Shown here: one piece after another, positions 58,401-64,000 of the stretch
Position numbering within the stretch: the stretch's first letter is position 1
Layout: each line of letters starts with the position of its first letter
NCBI RefSeq assembly: GCF_033807575.1
Contig: NC_084707.1
Coordinates: 16,230,550 to 16,294,549, forward strand
Length of the DNA stretch: 64,000 bases
Origin: Cydia pomonella
Lineage: Eukaryota > Arthropoda > Insecta > Lepidoptera > Tortricidae
Reading direction: 5' to 3'
The notes under the pieces: generated by a model
Database searches by the model: none
What the model was told of the DNA's origin: nothing
The model's input: only the letters and a program-made list of their open reading frames with translations
Position numbers and translations under genes: made by a program

Positions 58401-61400
58401 TAACTAGACACCAGCACTCATGAGTTTGACCAAAAAACCCAAAGTATCCACTTTTTCTCGTCACTTGTTGCCATGGTTACGTTCTCTCAGTCTTTAAACC
58501 CGGGTGTTATGGAATTTCACTTAACCAAAAAAACTTGTTTTTCATAAGTAAAAGCCCTTTCCATAATGGGCATTATTTTGAGCATGTTAGAAGAACAACA
58601 ACAGTTCTAATCTATTCCCTGGCTGATGGGATAGAATACCAACAAAAAATAGTAGATAGACCCACCTGGAGCTGCGCCACGTTCATGTCGGTGAGCAGCT
58701 GGCGCGCCACGCGGCGGCGGTCGGGCGCGAGCGGCGCGTTGGCCTTGCGCATAGAGTTGCGCAGCATCTCCGTCACCGGCGACGCGCCGCGGCTGCGACG
58801 CTCGCGCTGAAAGGTTACACGCTCATGACTAAATATCATCCATAACAGTTCACTTGGTTATGGCATCAATTTATTTTTACTACCAAGGCCAAAAATATTA
58901 GCTAACAGGACATAGACAACAACACTGAAGCAAATGCGATTTTATACAATATTAATGTAACTTTATCATTAGGGACCGGAAACTTAGTAGCAGATTAAAG
59001 ATTGGACATAGGATTGTTACATACAGTCGCCATCAGATATACGATGGCTGCTTTTTAAGTTCTGTCGTTTGGTAAAACTAAAGACAATATAAGTGTTAAT
59101 TGGTATTTATTGTTTTTTAAAGTAATCACCGTGATTCGTAATACACTTTTTCATTCGATCGCACCAGTTTTCGAAACACTTATTAAAGTCCGAAGTCGGG
59201 GTCTCCAAAATGGCCGTTTTGTATGCCTCAACCGCTTCTTCAAGCGTTCGGTACCGTTGACCACGAAGTCGTTGCTTGAATTTTGGAAAAGTGAAGAAGT
59301 CATTGTGGCTAAAGTCTGGACTGTACGGCGGGTGTTCCGGATTTTCGAAGTTTTGCTCTTTTAAAAACTCAATTGTCTGCCTAGCGGTGTGCGAGCTCGC
59401 ATTATCGTGGTGCAGTACTATACGACGTCTGGGGTTGTTTTTTCGGAGCTCGCTGATAACTTCTAGTAAACAAACATTGGTATACCAGTCAGCATTGACC
59501 GTTTTACGATCCTCTAGCACGGTGGTGCCAACGTGGCCACTTTTAGCTCCAAACGTGGCGACCATTTTTTTCGAGGTGCTCCGTGAGCGTATTATTTTGG
59601 TCGGTTCTGGCTCATCTTGGAACACCCAGTCAGTCGACTGCTGTTTAGAATCCGGATCGTAAGCATATATCCAAGACTCGTCACCACTGATAATGTCGTA
59701 AACTTGTTTAGAGTTTCCTCGGTTGAATTTTCGTAGTTTTGCGACACCATCTAACGAGAGCCGTTTTTTTGGTCTTCACTGAGTAAATGTGGTATCCAGC
59801 GTGAGGTCAATTTTTAGGGTTCCGTAGCCAAATGGCAAAAAACGGAACCTTTATAGATTCGTCATGTCCGTCTGTCTGTCCAATTATGTCACAGGCACTT
59901 TTTTCCGAAACTATAAGAGCTATACTGTTCAAACTTAGTAAGTAGATGTATTCTATGAACCGCATTAAGATTTTTACACAAAAATAGAAAAAAAAACAAT
60001 AAATTTTGGGGGTTCTCCATACTTAGAACTCTTTTTTCATCAAACCCATACGTGTACAAATACTAAAAAGTACGGAACCCTCGGTGGGCGGGTCCGACTC
60101 GCACTTATCCGGGTTTTTTTGTATAAAATCGCGGGAGGTTTGCAAACGACTGAACTTAAAATGCAGCCCTCATATCAGTGATATAGAGTGGCTAAGGTGC
60201 TGAAAATTTCTAAAAATGCACTTTAACATTTGAATAACAGAGGCTTTGTGCAAACATTTGTGAACAGCTTGGTCTCTCCAATGGTGATTGTTCCTAAATT
60301 GTTTCACATTTAAGTAGTTATTTAAGTAATTTAGTTTACAGTATGTTATCTAATTATGTTATCACAATATGTGGTGTCATACACCTACCTCCATCTGAAT
60401 TCGGGCCAATTCTTTAGCCTGCGCGAGCGCAATCCTTGCCTCGGTTTGAAGCGTCGCCTGAAGTGCGTAGAAATCAGACTCCTTTAGCTCTATGTGTCCG
60501 AGGGACTGTGAAGATCGAGACTTGGATGTCTTCAGTGAAAGAGTTGTGGGACGTAACTTAGCACCTAAAAGAAATTAATTATACATTATGCAATTGCAAT
60601 GTATTAAAAGAAAAACAGATTCTGCATGCATGGAGTCTTCAAAAGTCAACAAAAGTTTTAGTCAACTCTACTATTCAGCATGCAACTCGGTAGTAAGGTC
60701 ATTATCCTTGTCAAATTCATTCTCCCTAATATCTGCTTACAATACTATTGTCAGCGGCCACATAGTGGCACATAGTAATACAGAAACTGCCACGAAACAT
60801 TGAAAGAACAGTCACACAAACAATGTTAGTGTTAGTTCTACCCATTGTAATGTTAAAAATCAATTTAACACATAGCTGAAACAATACATCATGTACTTAC
60901 CAGACGGAACAATGCCAATTTTGTCATGTTTTGTAATGCTGACAGACAGTGGCCTTGTCTGGTATGGATGGTTATTGAGACTGTAATTTGACTTGCTGAA
61001 AATGCTTGACCGAGACAGGCTTTTGGTGCTATAGTTGATATTCCTGTCCAGCTCTGACGTTGACTCACTGTCAGATGCAGTTTCATTCATGAAACATATT
61101 TGGAGATTCTTCCCTGCATAGCCACACCACAACATAACACATTTTAAAGACAACACAAAATAGCCCATTATATTTAGATGGTTAGGAAAAAGTAATTATG
61201 AGATATTTTAAACCCATTAGGGTTATTCCACGAGACTGTAACGTCAGTTACCAATTCTTTCGTGTGTTCTTACATTCATTGTTGTTGTTGTTGTTGTCCT
61301 AAAGCACCCCAGAGGTGCAAAGGGCCTTCACGTGCTGGTGCCACGCCTTTCTATCTTCAGCTCGCCTTCTGGCCTAGCTCCAGCTCAACCCCACCGCTAG

Positions 61401-63945
61401 TAGCTCTCTTAGGACGGACCGTTGCCAAGAGTGTACAGGACGCCCGGAGCACGGCTTCCGTCCGGTGGTTTCCACGCGAAAACTATGGTAGCATTATTCG
61501 TTTCCCCTCTTCGAATAGTATGTCCTATCCATCTCCATTTCCGTGTCGCGATTTCTTCGTCAATGGGTGTTTGGCGGCATATACTCCATAGGTCTTCATT
61601 TCGAATGGTTTTAGGCCAGAAAACGCGAAAGATCGACCTGAGGGACTTGTTGACGAAGACCTGAAGCTTATTAGTTAGGCCTATAGTCACTCTCCACGTT
61701 TCGCAGCAAGAGGGAAAAATTAACCCATGGCGTGAGCATATTCGACTCCCAAGCAGCCTTTAACTGAGCGAACGCAGCCTTCGCGTTCTTTATCCTGTTG
61801 TCAATGTCTACATCCGCTCCACCTTTGCAGGATAGTACGCTGCCCAGGTACACAAACTTTGACACTGAGTCTAGGTTCTCACCCCCCAGCGACAGCGAAT
61901 CCGTTATACTTGACTTAACTCGCATGCTAACTGTCTTATGTCTGTTGATTTGCAGACCCACACTTATTAAGCAAATTTAAGTATCTAGATAATCTACCTG
62001 TAGGGCTACGCCAGACATACAGTAATTTGCTTAATATGTAAATTATTGTAAATTATTGTAAGAACACATGAATGAATGGGTAACTGTTGTTACAGGCTCG
62101 TGGAATTACCTATGATAGATATGAAGTAAATGACAATGTTACTTGTGTCCTAAATGAAAAATCTTCTAGGCAGCAATTTTGACAGCCCAGGCAGTGCACA
62201 ATTGCACATGTTATTTTAAATGACAAACTGCTATGAAATTATGATGTTTACTTAACACTTGCACAGGCTGAGTTATCAAAATCATTGCCAACTTAGCTTG
62301 GTCTGACTGTAGCTGGTAGGTTATACATTTTGAGCGGCTAGAAGGTATAATAGTCTACCACTCAAGAGTCAACATGATATGATTAACACTTTTTGTTGTA
62401 TTTGTCCTATGCTGCAGGTAGAGCAATACAATGTGGAAATAGAAAATCAATTGTTGAGCTTTTCAATGCCCTCAAAATAGCTGGTAGGTCAGGCACAAAG
62501 GTTAAATGGCACAAGAGACGGCACACTGCTACCATTTTTCATTATACCACACTTAGTAATAATAAAAATACCACCAAACACAGAAATTATGATTGTATGA
62601 AACCGGTACATACCATGAAAAATCAATAAATTTTATTGGGATTGGATAGAGTATTCCGTAGATTGCAATCTCAAACCCTCTCACGCATGAGAGGCCTGTG
62701 CTCAACAGTGGGACATATATAGGCTGAATTATTTGCAATCACAATATCTATTATTTTTTGTATGGTTATACAGACTTTGTGTTGATAACCCATACATATT
62801 TTGTAAGATAGATAGATAGATAAACCATTTGTTTGTAAAAATTTTAAGTACTTTAATTATGATTGAATGTCATATTCATTCTTACCAAATTATTACTCGG
62901 TCTATAATTGTTATATATTTATTTAATAATCTCTTGGAATTTTATTTGCGGCATCTGTCAAATTGTGATATAATACTTATTGCTAACTTTAATAACATGC
63001 TACCATTACAAGCAGCACCCAAGACATTCTAAAGACATTCATAATACTTTTGTAATTTAAATAAAACTTGCCATGTAATATAAAATCACTATTACTCTAA
63101 TGTTTTGATGTAAGATAAAACATCAATTAGATTTTTTTCTAGAGAACACAAACAAAGAAGAATAAGAAAGAAGAGGAATTTGGTAGAGAATGCCTTTAGG
63201 CATTAAGTTCGCCATTTGTACTTTATTTGTTATATTGTGCAATAAAGTTTAAATAAATAAATAAATAAACAATAACCCTAGATGAGATGTTGCATAATCT
63301 ACATTTAATAGCCCACTCATAGCCCTCTACCAAAGCAAAATCAAAATTATTTGATTAACCAAAATTTTCCAAAATTAATACACAATACAATTTATGTGTA
63401 CAAACTCACCATTCTGCAGTCTCGAGTGTAGGCTTGGTTTTTTTCCTGGCCTGTCAGTGTGTCCCATGCTGTAATATTCCTCACTGTCAGCCCCCATGGC
63501 CAAACGTTTTCTGATCTCTTCCCTATCATTGCGTTTCTGAAAATTAAATTTAAACAAAATTATATCAGATGGCCATGAGTAAACCAGAACGTCACAAAAA
63601 CAAATTTCATAAAAATACTACATTTAAATTGCTTGAAGGTTCTTCTGTTATGGTAACTATTCTTGTAAATTTGTCTAAAATATCATTGTCCGTGAGAATC
63701 GGCCACTCGAAGTCTGTTTCAGCACATTCAGCGGTATCGATGGTGCCAATGGCTCTTGGACTTAAAGCTGTATTATCACAATTATATTCATTGGTGGGTT
63801 GAACATTTTTTTTGACGAATTTCGTCTTGAGCAAATGCAGGCTTCGCTTCAATCCTGATATTTCTATATGATCTCCATTGTCAGATGTTTCCAATGACGT
63901 TTTGCTAAACCTTCTTTTAATGTTAGTAAATAGACCCTCAAACAT
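46346..63945 (-). CDS. Schip1: Schwannomin-interacting protein 1 (Schip1), 7 coding exons
   Basis: Joined exons 63945-63622, 63536-63410, 61113-60901, 60564-60389, 58806-58666, 55142-55009, 46427-46346 give 1197 nt: 398 residues plus TAA. All introns begin GT and end AG, and all phases match. Family hallmarks in order: KRNDREEIRKRLAMG, PSLHSRLQNG, KNLQICFMNETASD, FYALQATLQTEARIALAQAK, NVAQLQVVVNELHSQIESLN, LVQLLMARDELH and SMLVDIEDLTRYL, as in human SCHIP1, whose C-terminal coiled coil binds schwannomin/merlin. Drosophila Schip1 acts in the Hippo pathway with Expanded and Tao. Cytoplasmic, no signal peptide or membrane segment. The last 26 residues are basic. The 5' UTR, and any earlier exon, lies beyond the window or is unrecognised. 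Introns are full of transposable elements. Confidence 0.93.
47171..47642. mobile_element. hAT-like MITE, 472 bp
   Basis: Inverted ends CAGTGTGACCAGGCG and CAGTGTTGCCAGGTG (two or three mismatches), flanked by CTGACACT (47163-47170) and CTGAAACT (47643-47650), an 8-bp duplication with one mismatch. The interior repeats GTACGATAATT-like motifs. No transposase. Nested in the TTAA element. Confidence 0.75.
47662..47792. mobile_element. MITE of the 'GGGCGGCTACCG' family
   Basis: Left GGGGGCCTACCGCGAAAA, right complement AGGGCGGCTACCGGGAAAA, with subterminal AAATTCG on both arms and AATTAGAGTGACAGAGAAAAAT inside. Second copy at 30163-30261. Confidence 0.65.
48178..48410 (-). mobile_element. SINE family 2, 5'-truncated
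   Basis: GCGTTGTCCCAGCATATTGC, ACTAGTTTTTACGAAAGCC, CTGCCATCTGACCTTCCAAC and TTTTCCTTCACCGAAAAGCG are the complement of 29330-29600; the tRNA-like head is missing. Confidence 0.8.
49030..49531 (+). pseudogene. Tc1/mariner-like transposase C-terminal remnant
   Basis: The readable parts are GHPPNMILS, SYTGLTQIHFCEKGVKTG, then after a frameshift or small deletion near 49150 PWIFEQDSAPAHKAKTTQAW (catalytic Asp in EQDSAPAH), DWPSSSPDLNPLDYAI (third catalytic Asp in NPLD), then in-frame TAG at 49356 where Trp is expected, and EEKACAKPHTNLNSLKRAIV to AIDDWPRRLRACVKARGGDF and TGA at 49529-49531. The N-terminal DNA-binding half is absent. A dead copy nested in the TTAA element; no terminal repeats found. 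Confidence 0.88.
49532..50337. other. AT-rich interior of the TTAA element
   Basis: No gene or further repeat could be supported; the small minus frames are AT-driven. Confidence 0.45.
50338..50440 (-). mobile_element. tRNA-like sequence, possible SINE head
   Basis: On the minus strand TAGCGTTGCGG (A-box-like) is followed by GTGGGTTCGAGACTCATT (B-box-like) and then an A tract. Only the head is recognisable. A decayed tRNA gene is possible. Confidence 0.4.
50952..51366 (-). mobile_element. tRNA-derived SINE family 1, split by a MITE
   Basis: The body AACCCATGACTCAGGAATAAAT and CGGGATTCGAACTC runs to 51168; the head GGCCAGACCGGTCGTC resumes at 51347. Joining the two across one TA restores the usual SINE head (GGCC-TA-GTGG). 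Confidence 0.88.
51169..51344. mobile_element. TA-target MITE, 176 bp, inside the SINE
   Basis: Ends TACTCTGTATCTTTAGG and complement TACTCTGTATCTTTTGG, continuing TATTTAAATAAA; over 30 bp with one or two changes. TA on both sides (51167-51168, 51345-51346) matches the single TA of unoccupied SINE copies. Centre holds the palindrome TGGTTGACCAACCA. Confidence 0.9.
51367..52422. other. Intronic DNA with a short hairpin
   Basis: 51505-51557 is a hairpin: TTTCTAAGATCAAGT..TGCCATA pairs with its inverse around ATTTAC, with flanking partial pairing to 51496-51566. 52290-52400 holds GGTAATTCGAAACGAGTGG and CGACACGAGTTGCGAATTACC, again partly inverted, typical of an interspersed repeat. No gene. 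Confidence 0.55.
52423..52520. mobile_element. MITE with 17-bp perfect inverted ends
   Basis: TTTTACAGTACATATGG and its exact inverse bound 98 bp. TA can be read as the target duplication. Related copy nested in the mariner at 39286-39388. Confidence 0.8.
52555..52689. mobile_element. MITE, diverged relative of 37006-37142
   Basis: CCCTCTATTCATAAAAC...GTTAAAGTTCGTCCCTTTCT and GGACAAACGA...GCTTGTTAGACTTAAC...GTTTATGAATAG. Arms more diverged than in the copy at 37006. Confidence 0.75.
52818..54058 (-). mobile_element. mariner element, 1241 bp, apparently intact
   Basis: Inverted ends TAGGGCTGTTGCATAATTAT and complement TTGGGTTGTTGCATAATTTT; TA on both sides (52816-52817, 54059-54060). Encloses one uninterrupted transposase gene. 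Lies in Schip1 intron 6. Confidence 0.9.
52932..53906 (-). CDS. mariner transposase, DD34D, full frame
   Basis: 324 residues from a true ATG (MDQQHLLAIYLYEHQLGTSS). It cuts and pastes the element at TA sites. Residues 1-110 form the DNA-binding region with paired helix-turn-helix motifs (TDRTVRNWFQRFNEGD; HTGRP; DLEKTLNYQYSTIDRHLQSM). A WTPHALT linker (usual form WVPHEL) is at 114-120. The catalytic triad is Asp151 (TGDESWVLYE), Asp240 (HDNARPHTA) and Asp275 (PSDYHLF), with exactly 34 residues between the last two. The motif before the third Asp reads YSSDPAPSD where YSPDLAPSD is usual. Length is a little under the typical ~345. No stop or frameshift, so activity is possible but untested. Confidence 0.92.
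   Translation of the reverse strand: MDQQHLLAIYLYEHQLGTSSRETPNKINTAFGQNTTTDRTVRNWFQRFNEGDTSLKDIPHTGRPVSFDEEALRRELELHKDSTTRDLEKTLNYQYSTIDRHLQSMGYRKVLSRWTPHALTDAQRALRVNICESLLLRPQRKSFLESIITGDESWVLYENVTRKAFWMPSDKRPPTQPKSSPHGQKLLLSVFWDSQGMLLWELLEDHQTINAEAYVNQLQKLANAVREKRPKRLVVSLLHDNARPHTAKITCKFLEELGWTTIPHPPYSSDPAPSDYHLFRALKQHFRKKKFENSGDLKHYLANFFASQPLSFWARGIEILPSRW
54105..54190 (+). mobile_element. MITE copy, left end lost
   Basis: CAACGAAACGCTATGTG, CACTAATATGCGCAAACG, ATTGGCATCTTCGCTAGGC: the right part of the element immediately following it. Confidence 0.75.
54194..54293 (+). mobile_element. MITE, 100 bp, 'GGTGC..AGCC' ends
   Basis: Left GGTGCATAGCCAACATTCC; complement of right GGTGCCTAGCCAAGATGCC, continuing AATCRTTT. 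The centre has CAACGAAACGCTGTCTCTC. Sits three bases after the previous copy, head to tail; another fragment is at 8408-8492. Confidence 0.82.
54294..55008. other. Schip1 intron 6, upstream part
   Basis: No exon or named repeat. 54722-54800 is GC-rich (GCGCGTCGCGTTGCCGGCGC, CATCTATCGAGCG) and may be an interspersed repeat or regulatory island. Confidence 0.4.
55009..55142 (-). CDS. Schip1: Schip1 exon 6 (conserved coiled coil)
   Basis: Acceptor ACGTTTCAG, phase 0; donor CT|GTGAGT, phase 2. Encodes VVVNELHSQIESLNESLVQ, LLMARDELHMGQDS and MLVDIEDLTRY, the most conserved part of the SCHIP1 family, a leucine-rich coiled coil used for dimerisation and partner binding. Strongly GC-rich relative to the flanking introns. 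Confidence 0.95.
55348..55602 (-). mobile_element. tRNA-derived SINE family 1, near full length
   Basis: Tail AAATAAATAAATATTATAAGG, body GACTACGTCCCACAGTAAGC, ATGACTCAGGAACAAAT, and head GGATTTGAACCCGGGACC..CTAGGTCAGACCGGTCGTCAA. In Schip1 intron 5. Confidence 0.88.
55785..56260 (+). repeat. GGTTCCGTA-family repeat, second subtype, split by a SINE
   Basis: Left end TTTTTTGGGGTTCCGTACCC, then (GTCC)/(GTCT) variants and CACCAGGCTGTATCTCATG. After the SINE it resumes ATAACAACAAATACTAAAAA, TACGGAACCCTCGGTGGGC and CGAGTCCGACTCGCACTTG. Confidence 0.85.
55941..56182 (-). mobile_element. SINE family 2, full length, 13-bp target duplication
   Basis: Head at the right (complement of TGGTTTGAACCCGCGACC and CCGCTAGGCCACCAGCGC), body CTGCCATCTGACCTTCCAAC and GTCCGGTTTCCTCACC. 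Flanked by TTGCCGCTATAAC (55928-55940) and TTGCCGCCATAAC (56183-56195). Confidence 0.9.
56318..56408 (+). repeat. Repeat fragment shared with 12536-12655
   Basis: CAGTTCGTGTCAAGATGACG, GCGCAGATTTGTCA and TTTAATAACATGACGTCGTG are the diverged complement of the insert at 12536-12655. Confidence 0.5.
56409..58665. other. Schip1 intron 5, no exon seen
   Basis: No named repeat. 56890-57020, 57660-57760 and 58060-58280 are less AT-rich; the last has short frames on both strands without family resemblance and could be a regulatory region or an alternative 5' exon, but nothing in it proves that. Confidence 0.4.
58666..58806 (-). CDS. Schip1: Schip1 exon 5
   Basis: Acceptor ACCTTTCAG, donor CAG|GTGGGT, 47 whole codons in phase 0. 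Encodes RERRSRGASPVTEMLRNSMR, KANAPLAPDRRRVARQLLTD and MNVAQLQ, the last leading directly into the coiled coil of exon 6. Very GC-rich, unlike exons 1-4. Confidence 0.94.
59107..59805 (-). pseudogene. mariner transposase remnant, N-terminal half lost
   Basis: C-terminal catalytic half is largely readable: SRWIPHLLSEDQK, then frame disruption between about 59690 and 59790, then DIISGDESWIYAYDPDSKQQ, HHDNASSHTARQTIEF, HPPYSPDFSHNDFFTFPKFK and RLRGQRYRTLEEAVEAYKTA to GDYFKKQ and stop. All three catalytic Asp are present (GDES, HHDN, HND) with 34 residues between the last two. The helix-turn-helix region is gone, with a GGTTCCGTA repeat in its place. Complements the copy at 38496, which lost the catalytic core but kept the N-terminus. 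Confidence 0.9.
59813..60120 (+). repeat. GGTTCCGTA-family repeat nested in the mariner
   Basis: TTAGGGTTCCGTAGCCAAATGG...GTCATGTCCGTCTGTCTGTCC at the left, TACGGAACCCTCGGTGGGCG and GTCCGACTCGCACTTATCCG at the right; both ends present in about 308 bp. The body matches 1966-2662 in inverse orientation. Confidence 0.85.
60389..60564 (-). CDS. Schip1: Schip1 exon 4
   Basis: Acceptor TTTCTTTTAG, phase 1 (the split Gly codon G|GT); donor GAG|GTAGGT, phase 0. Encodes AKLRPTTLSLKTSKSRSSQS, LGHIELKESDFYALQATLQT and EARIALAQAKELARIQME. The ALQATLQTEARIALAQAKELA stretch matches the helical segment before the coiled coil in SCHIP1; the Ser-rich start is variable in the family. Confidence 0.94.
60901..61113 (-). 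CDS. Schip1: Schip1 exon 3
   Basis: Acceptor GGCTATGCAG (weak polypyrimidine tract), phase 1; donor TCTG|GTAAGT, phase 1. Encodes KNLQICFMNETASDSESTSE, LDRNINYSTKSLSRSSIFS, KSNYSLNNHPYQTRPLSVS and ITKHDKIGIVPSG. KNLQICF-NET-SD is a SCHIP1 hallmark; the remainder is acidic then Ser-rich, probably disordered. The frame stays open upstream through the acceptor to an ATG at 61168. Confidence 0.94.
61114..61219. other. Short intron segment before the TIR element
   Basis: Upstream of exon 3 on the minus strand; its open frame from ATG 61168 (MGYFVLSLKCVMLWCGYAG) runs into exon 3 in phase. Unproven alternative start. Confidence 0.3.
61220..62110. mobile_element. TA-flanked TIR element, 891 bp, containing an RTE fragment
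   Basis: Left arm GGGTTATTCCACGAGACTG; complement of right arm GGTAATTCCACGAGCCTG; both continue through CAGTTACC and TGTGTTCTTAC, about 52 bp at roughly 80% match. TA at 61218-61219 and 62111-62112. Lies in Schip1 intron 2. Confidence 0.75.
61276..61975 (-). pseudogene. RTE-type reverse transcriptase C-terminal fragment
   Basis: Two frames read as the end of an RTE-type LINE protein: MGLQINRHKTVSMRVKSS and FVYLGSVLSCKGGADVDIDN then RIKNAKAAFAQLKAAW (61671-61961), followed after a frame change near 61680 by TNKLQVFVNKSLRSIFRVFW, DLWSICRQTPIDEEIATRKW and RWIGHTIRRGE (to about 61480), with decayed remains to the 3' end. The end is the short (TTG)n tract at 61279-61297, i.e. a CAA repeat tail on the coding strand, as RTE-like elements have. 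Catalytic core and endonuclease absent. Confidence 0.85.
62113..62807. other. Schip1 intron 2 DNA
   Basis: No exon or classified repeat; 62650-62720 has CTCAAACCCTCTCACGC and CTGTGCTCAACAGTGGGAC phrases like those at the ends of some retroelement copies. Confidence 0.4.
62808..62824. repeat. (GATA)n microsatellite
   Basis: About four tandem GATA units in Schip1 intron 2. Confidence 0.9.
63130..63272 (+). mobile_element. 3' tail of a LINE
   Basis: ATGCCTTTAGGCATTAAGTTCG, TGTACTTTATTTG, GTGCAATAAAGTTT and a (AAAT)n tail. I recognise it as a common 3' end of moth non-LTR elements; no coding part remains. Confidence 0.6.
63410..63536 (-). CDS. Schip1: Schip1 exon 2
   Basis: Acceptor TTTAATTTTCAG, phase 0; donor AATG|GTGAGT, phase 1. 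Encodes KRNDREEIRKRLAMGADSEE, YYSMGHTDRPGKKPSLHSR and LQN. KR..REEIRKRLAMG and PSLHSRLQNG correspond to conserved blocks before KNLQICF in SCHIP1 proteins. Confidence 0.93.
63622..63945 (-). CDS. Schip1: Schip1 exon 1 (probable, with start codon)
   Basis: The ATG at 63943-63945 has an in-frame TAA nine bases upstream. 108 codons: MFEGLFTNIKRRFSKTSLET, SGLKRSLHLLKTKFVKK, TDFEWPILTDNDILDKF, TRIVTITEEPSSNLN. The frame would stop at 63607-63609. A donor AAT|GTAGTA at 63621 makes an 85-bp intron and joins exon 2 in phase 0. The donor is weak and this N-terminus is not conserved to my knowledge. Alternatives: a separate small gene, or an internal exon with acceptor ATATAAG just before the ATG. Confidence 0.65.
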
Positions 63946-64000
63946 CTTATATTAAAGAACAGTCTTCTGTTTTTTTGGCAAAAATATGGCACAGCCTATT

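Larger units (their letters stand above)
59042..60172 (-). mobile_element. mariner-type element with N-terminal deletion and nested repeat
   Basis: Ends CGATGGCTGC..TTTTAAGTTCTGTCGTTTG and complement TGAGGGCTGCATTTTAAGTTC, with TA at 59040-59041 and 60173-60174. Same family as 38496-39478. In Schip1 intron 4. Confidence 0.87.

Noticed and set aside
63607..63802. Plus-strand frame 63569-63802
   Set aside because: Antisense to Schip1 exon 1, without motifs.

Overview
ORGANISM AND OVERALL NATURE. The window is AT-rich nuclear DNA of an insect, most likely a moth or butterfly. The evidence is one intron-containing animal gene (Schip1), CR1-like, Jockey-like and RTE-like LINE fragments, DD34D mariners, two tRNA-derived SINE families, and many (GTCT)n-associated 'GGTTCCGTA' repeats of a kind I associate with Lepidoptera. 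Nothing prokaryotic was seen. The species is not identifiable from the sequence alone. HOST GENE. The right quarter carries one host gene on the minus strand: an orthologue of schwannomin-interacting protein 1 (SCHIP1; Drosophila Schip1, a Hippo-pathway component). Seven coding exons lie at 63945-63622, 63536-63410, 61113-60901, 60564-60389, 58806-58666, 55142-55009 and 46427-46346. All junctions have GT/AG and compatible phases, and the joined frame is 1197 nt (398 codons plus stop). The first exon and its donor are the least certain. Its introns hold an intact mariner, mariner remnants, SINEs, an RTE fragment and several MITEs. LEFT AND MIDDLE (1-46 kb). No host exon was recognised here. The stretch is intergenic or unrecognised DNA filled with transposable elements. 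The main ones are an apparently intact CR1-like LINE (2.8-7.8 kb, minus); foldback elements at 14.3 kb and 42.0 kb; a 3.9-kb hAT-like composite (28579-32513) with 14-bp terminal inverted repeats and an 8-bp target duplication, carrying a 5'-truncated Jockey-type reverse transcriptase, a SINE and MITEs; a deleted mariner at 38.5 kb; and a Harbinger-like element at 44.7 kb. NESTING. The repeats form a readable history. A GGTTCCGTA repeat (46459-50935) is split by a 3850-bp element duplicating TTAA; that element contains a hAT-like MITE, a second MITE, a SINE, a Tc1-like transposase remnant and a tRNA-like sequence. At 50952-51366 a SINE is split by a 176-bp TA-flanked MITE. At 55785-56260 a GGTTCCGTA repeat is split by a SINE with a 13-bp target duplication. 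At 59042-60172 a mariner has lost its N-terminal half where a GGTTCCGTA repeat sits. At 61220-62110 an RTE fragment lies inside a TIR element. No previously undescribed biological system could be demonstrated. The most unusual items are the TTAA composite with its paralogous empty sites, the hAT composite, a LINE whose ORF2 has no usable ATG and which has tRNA-like Pol III boxes upstream of ORF1, and a 949-bp foldback whose long arms contain a tRNA B-box-like sequence.
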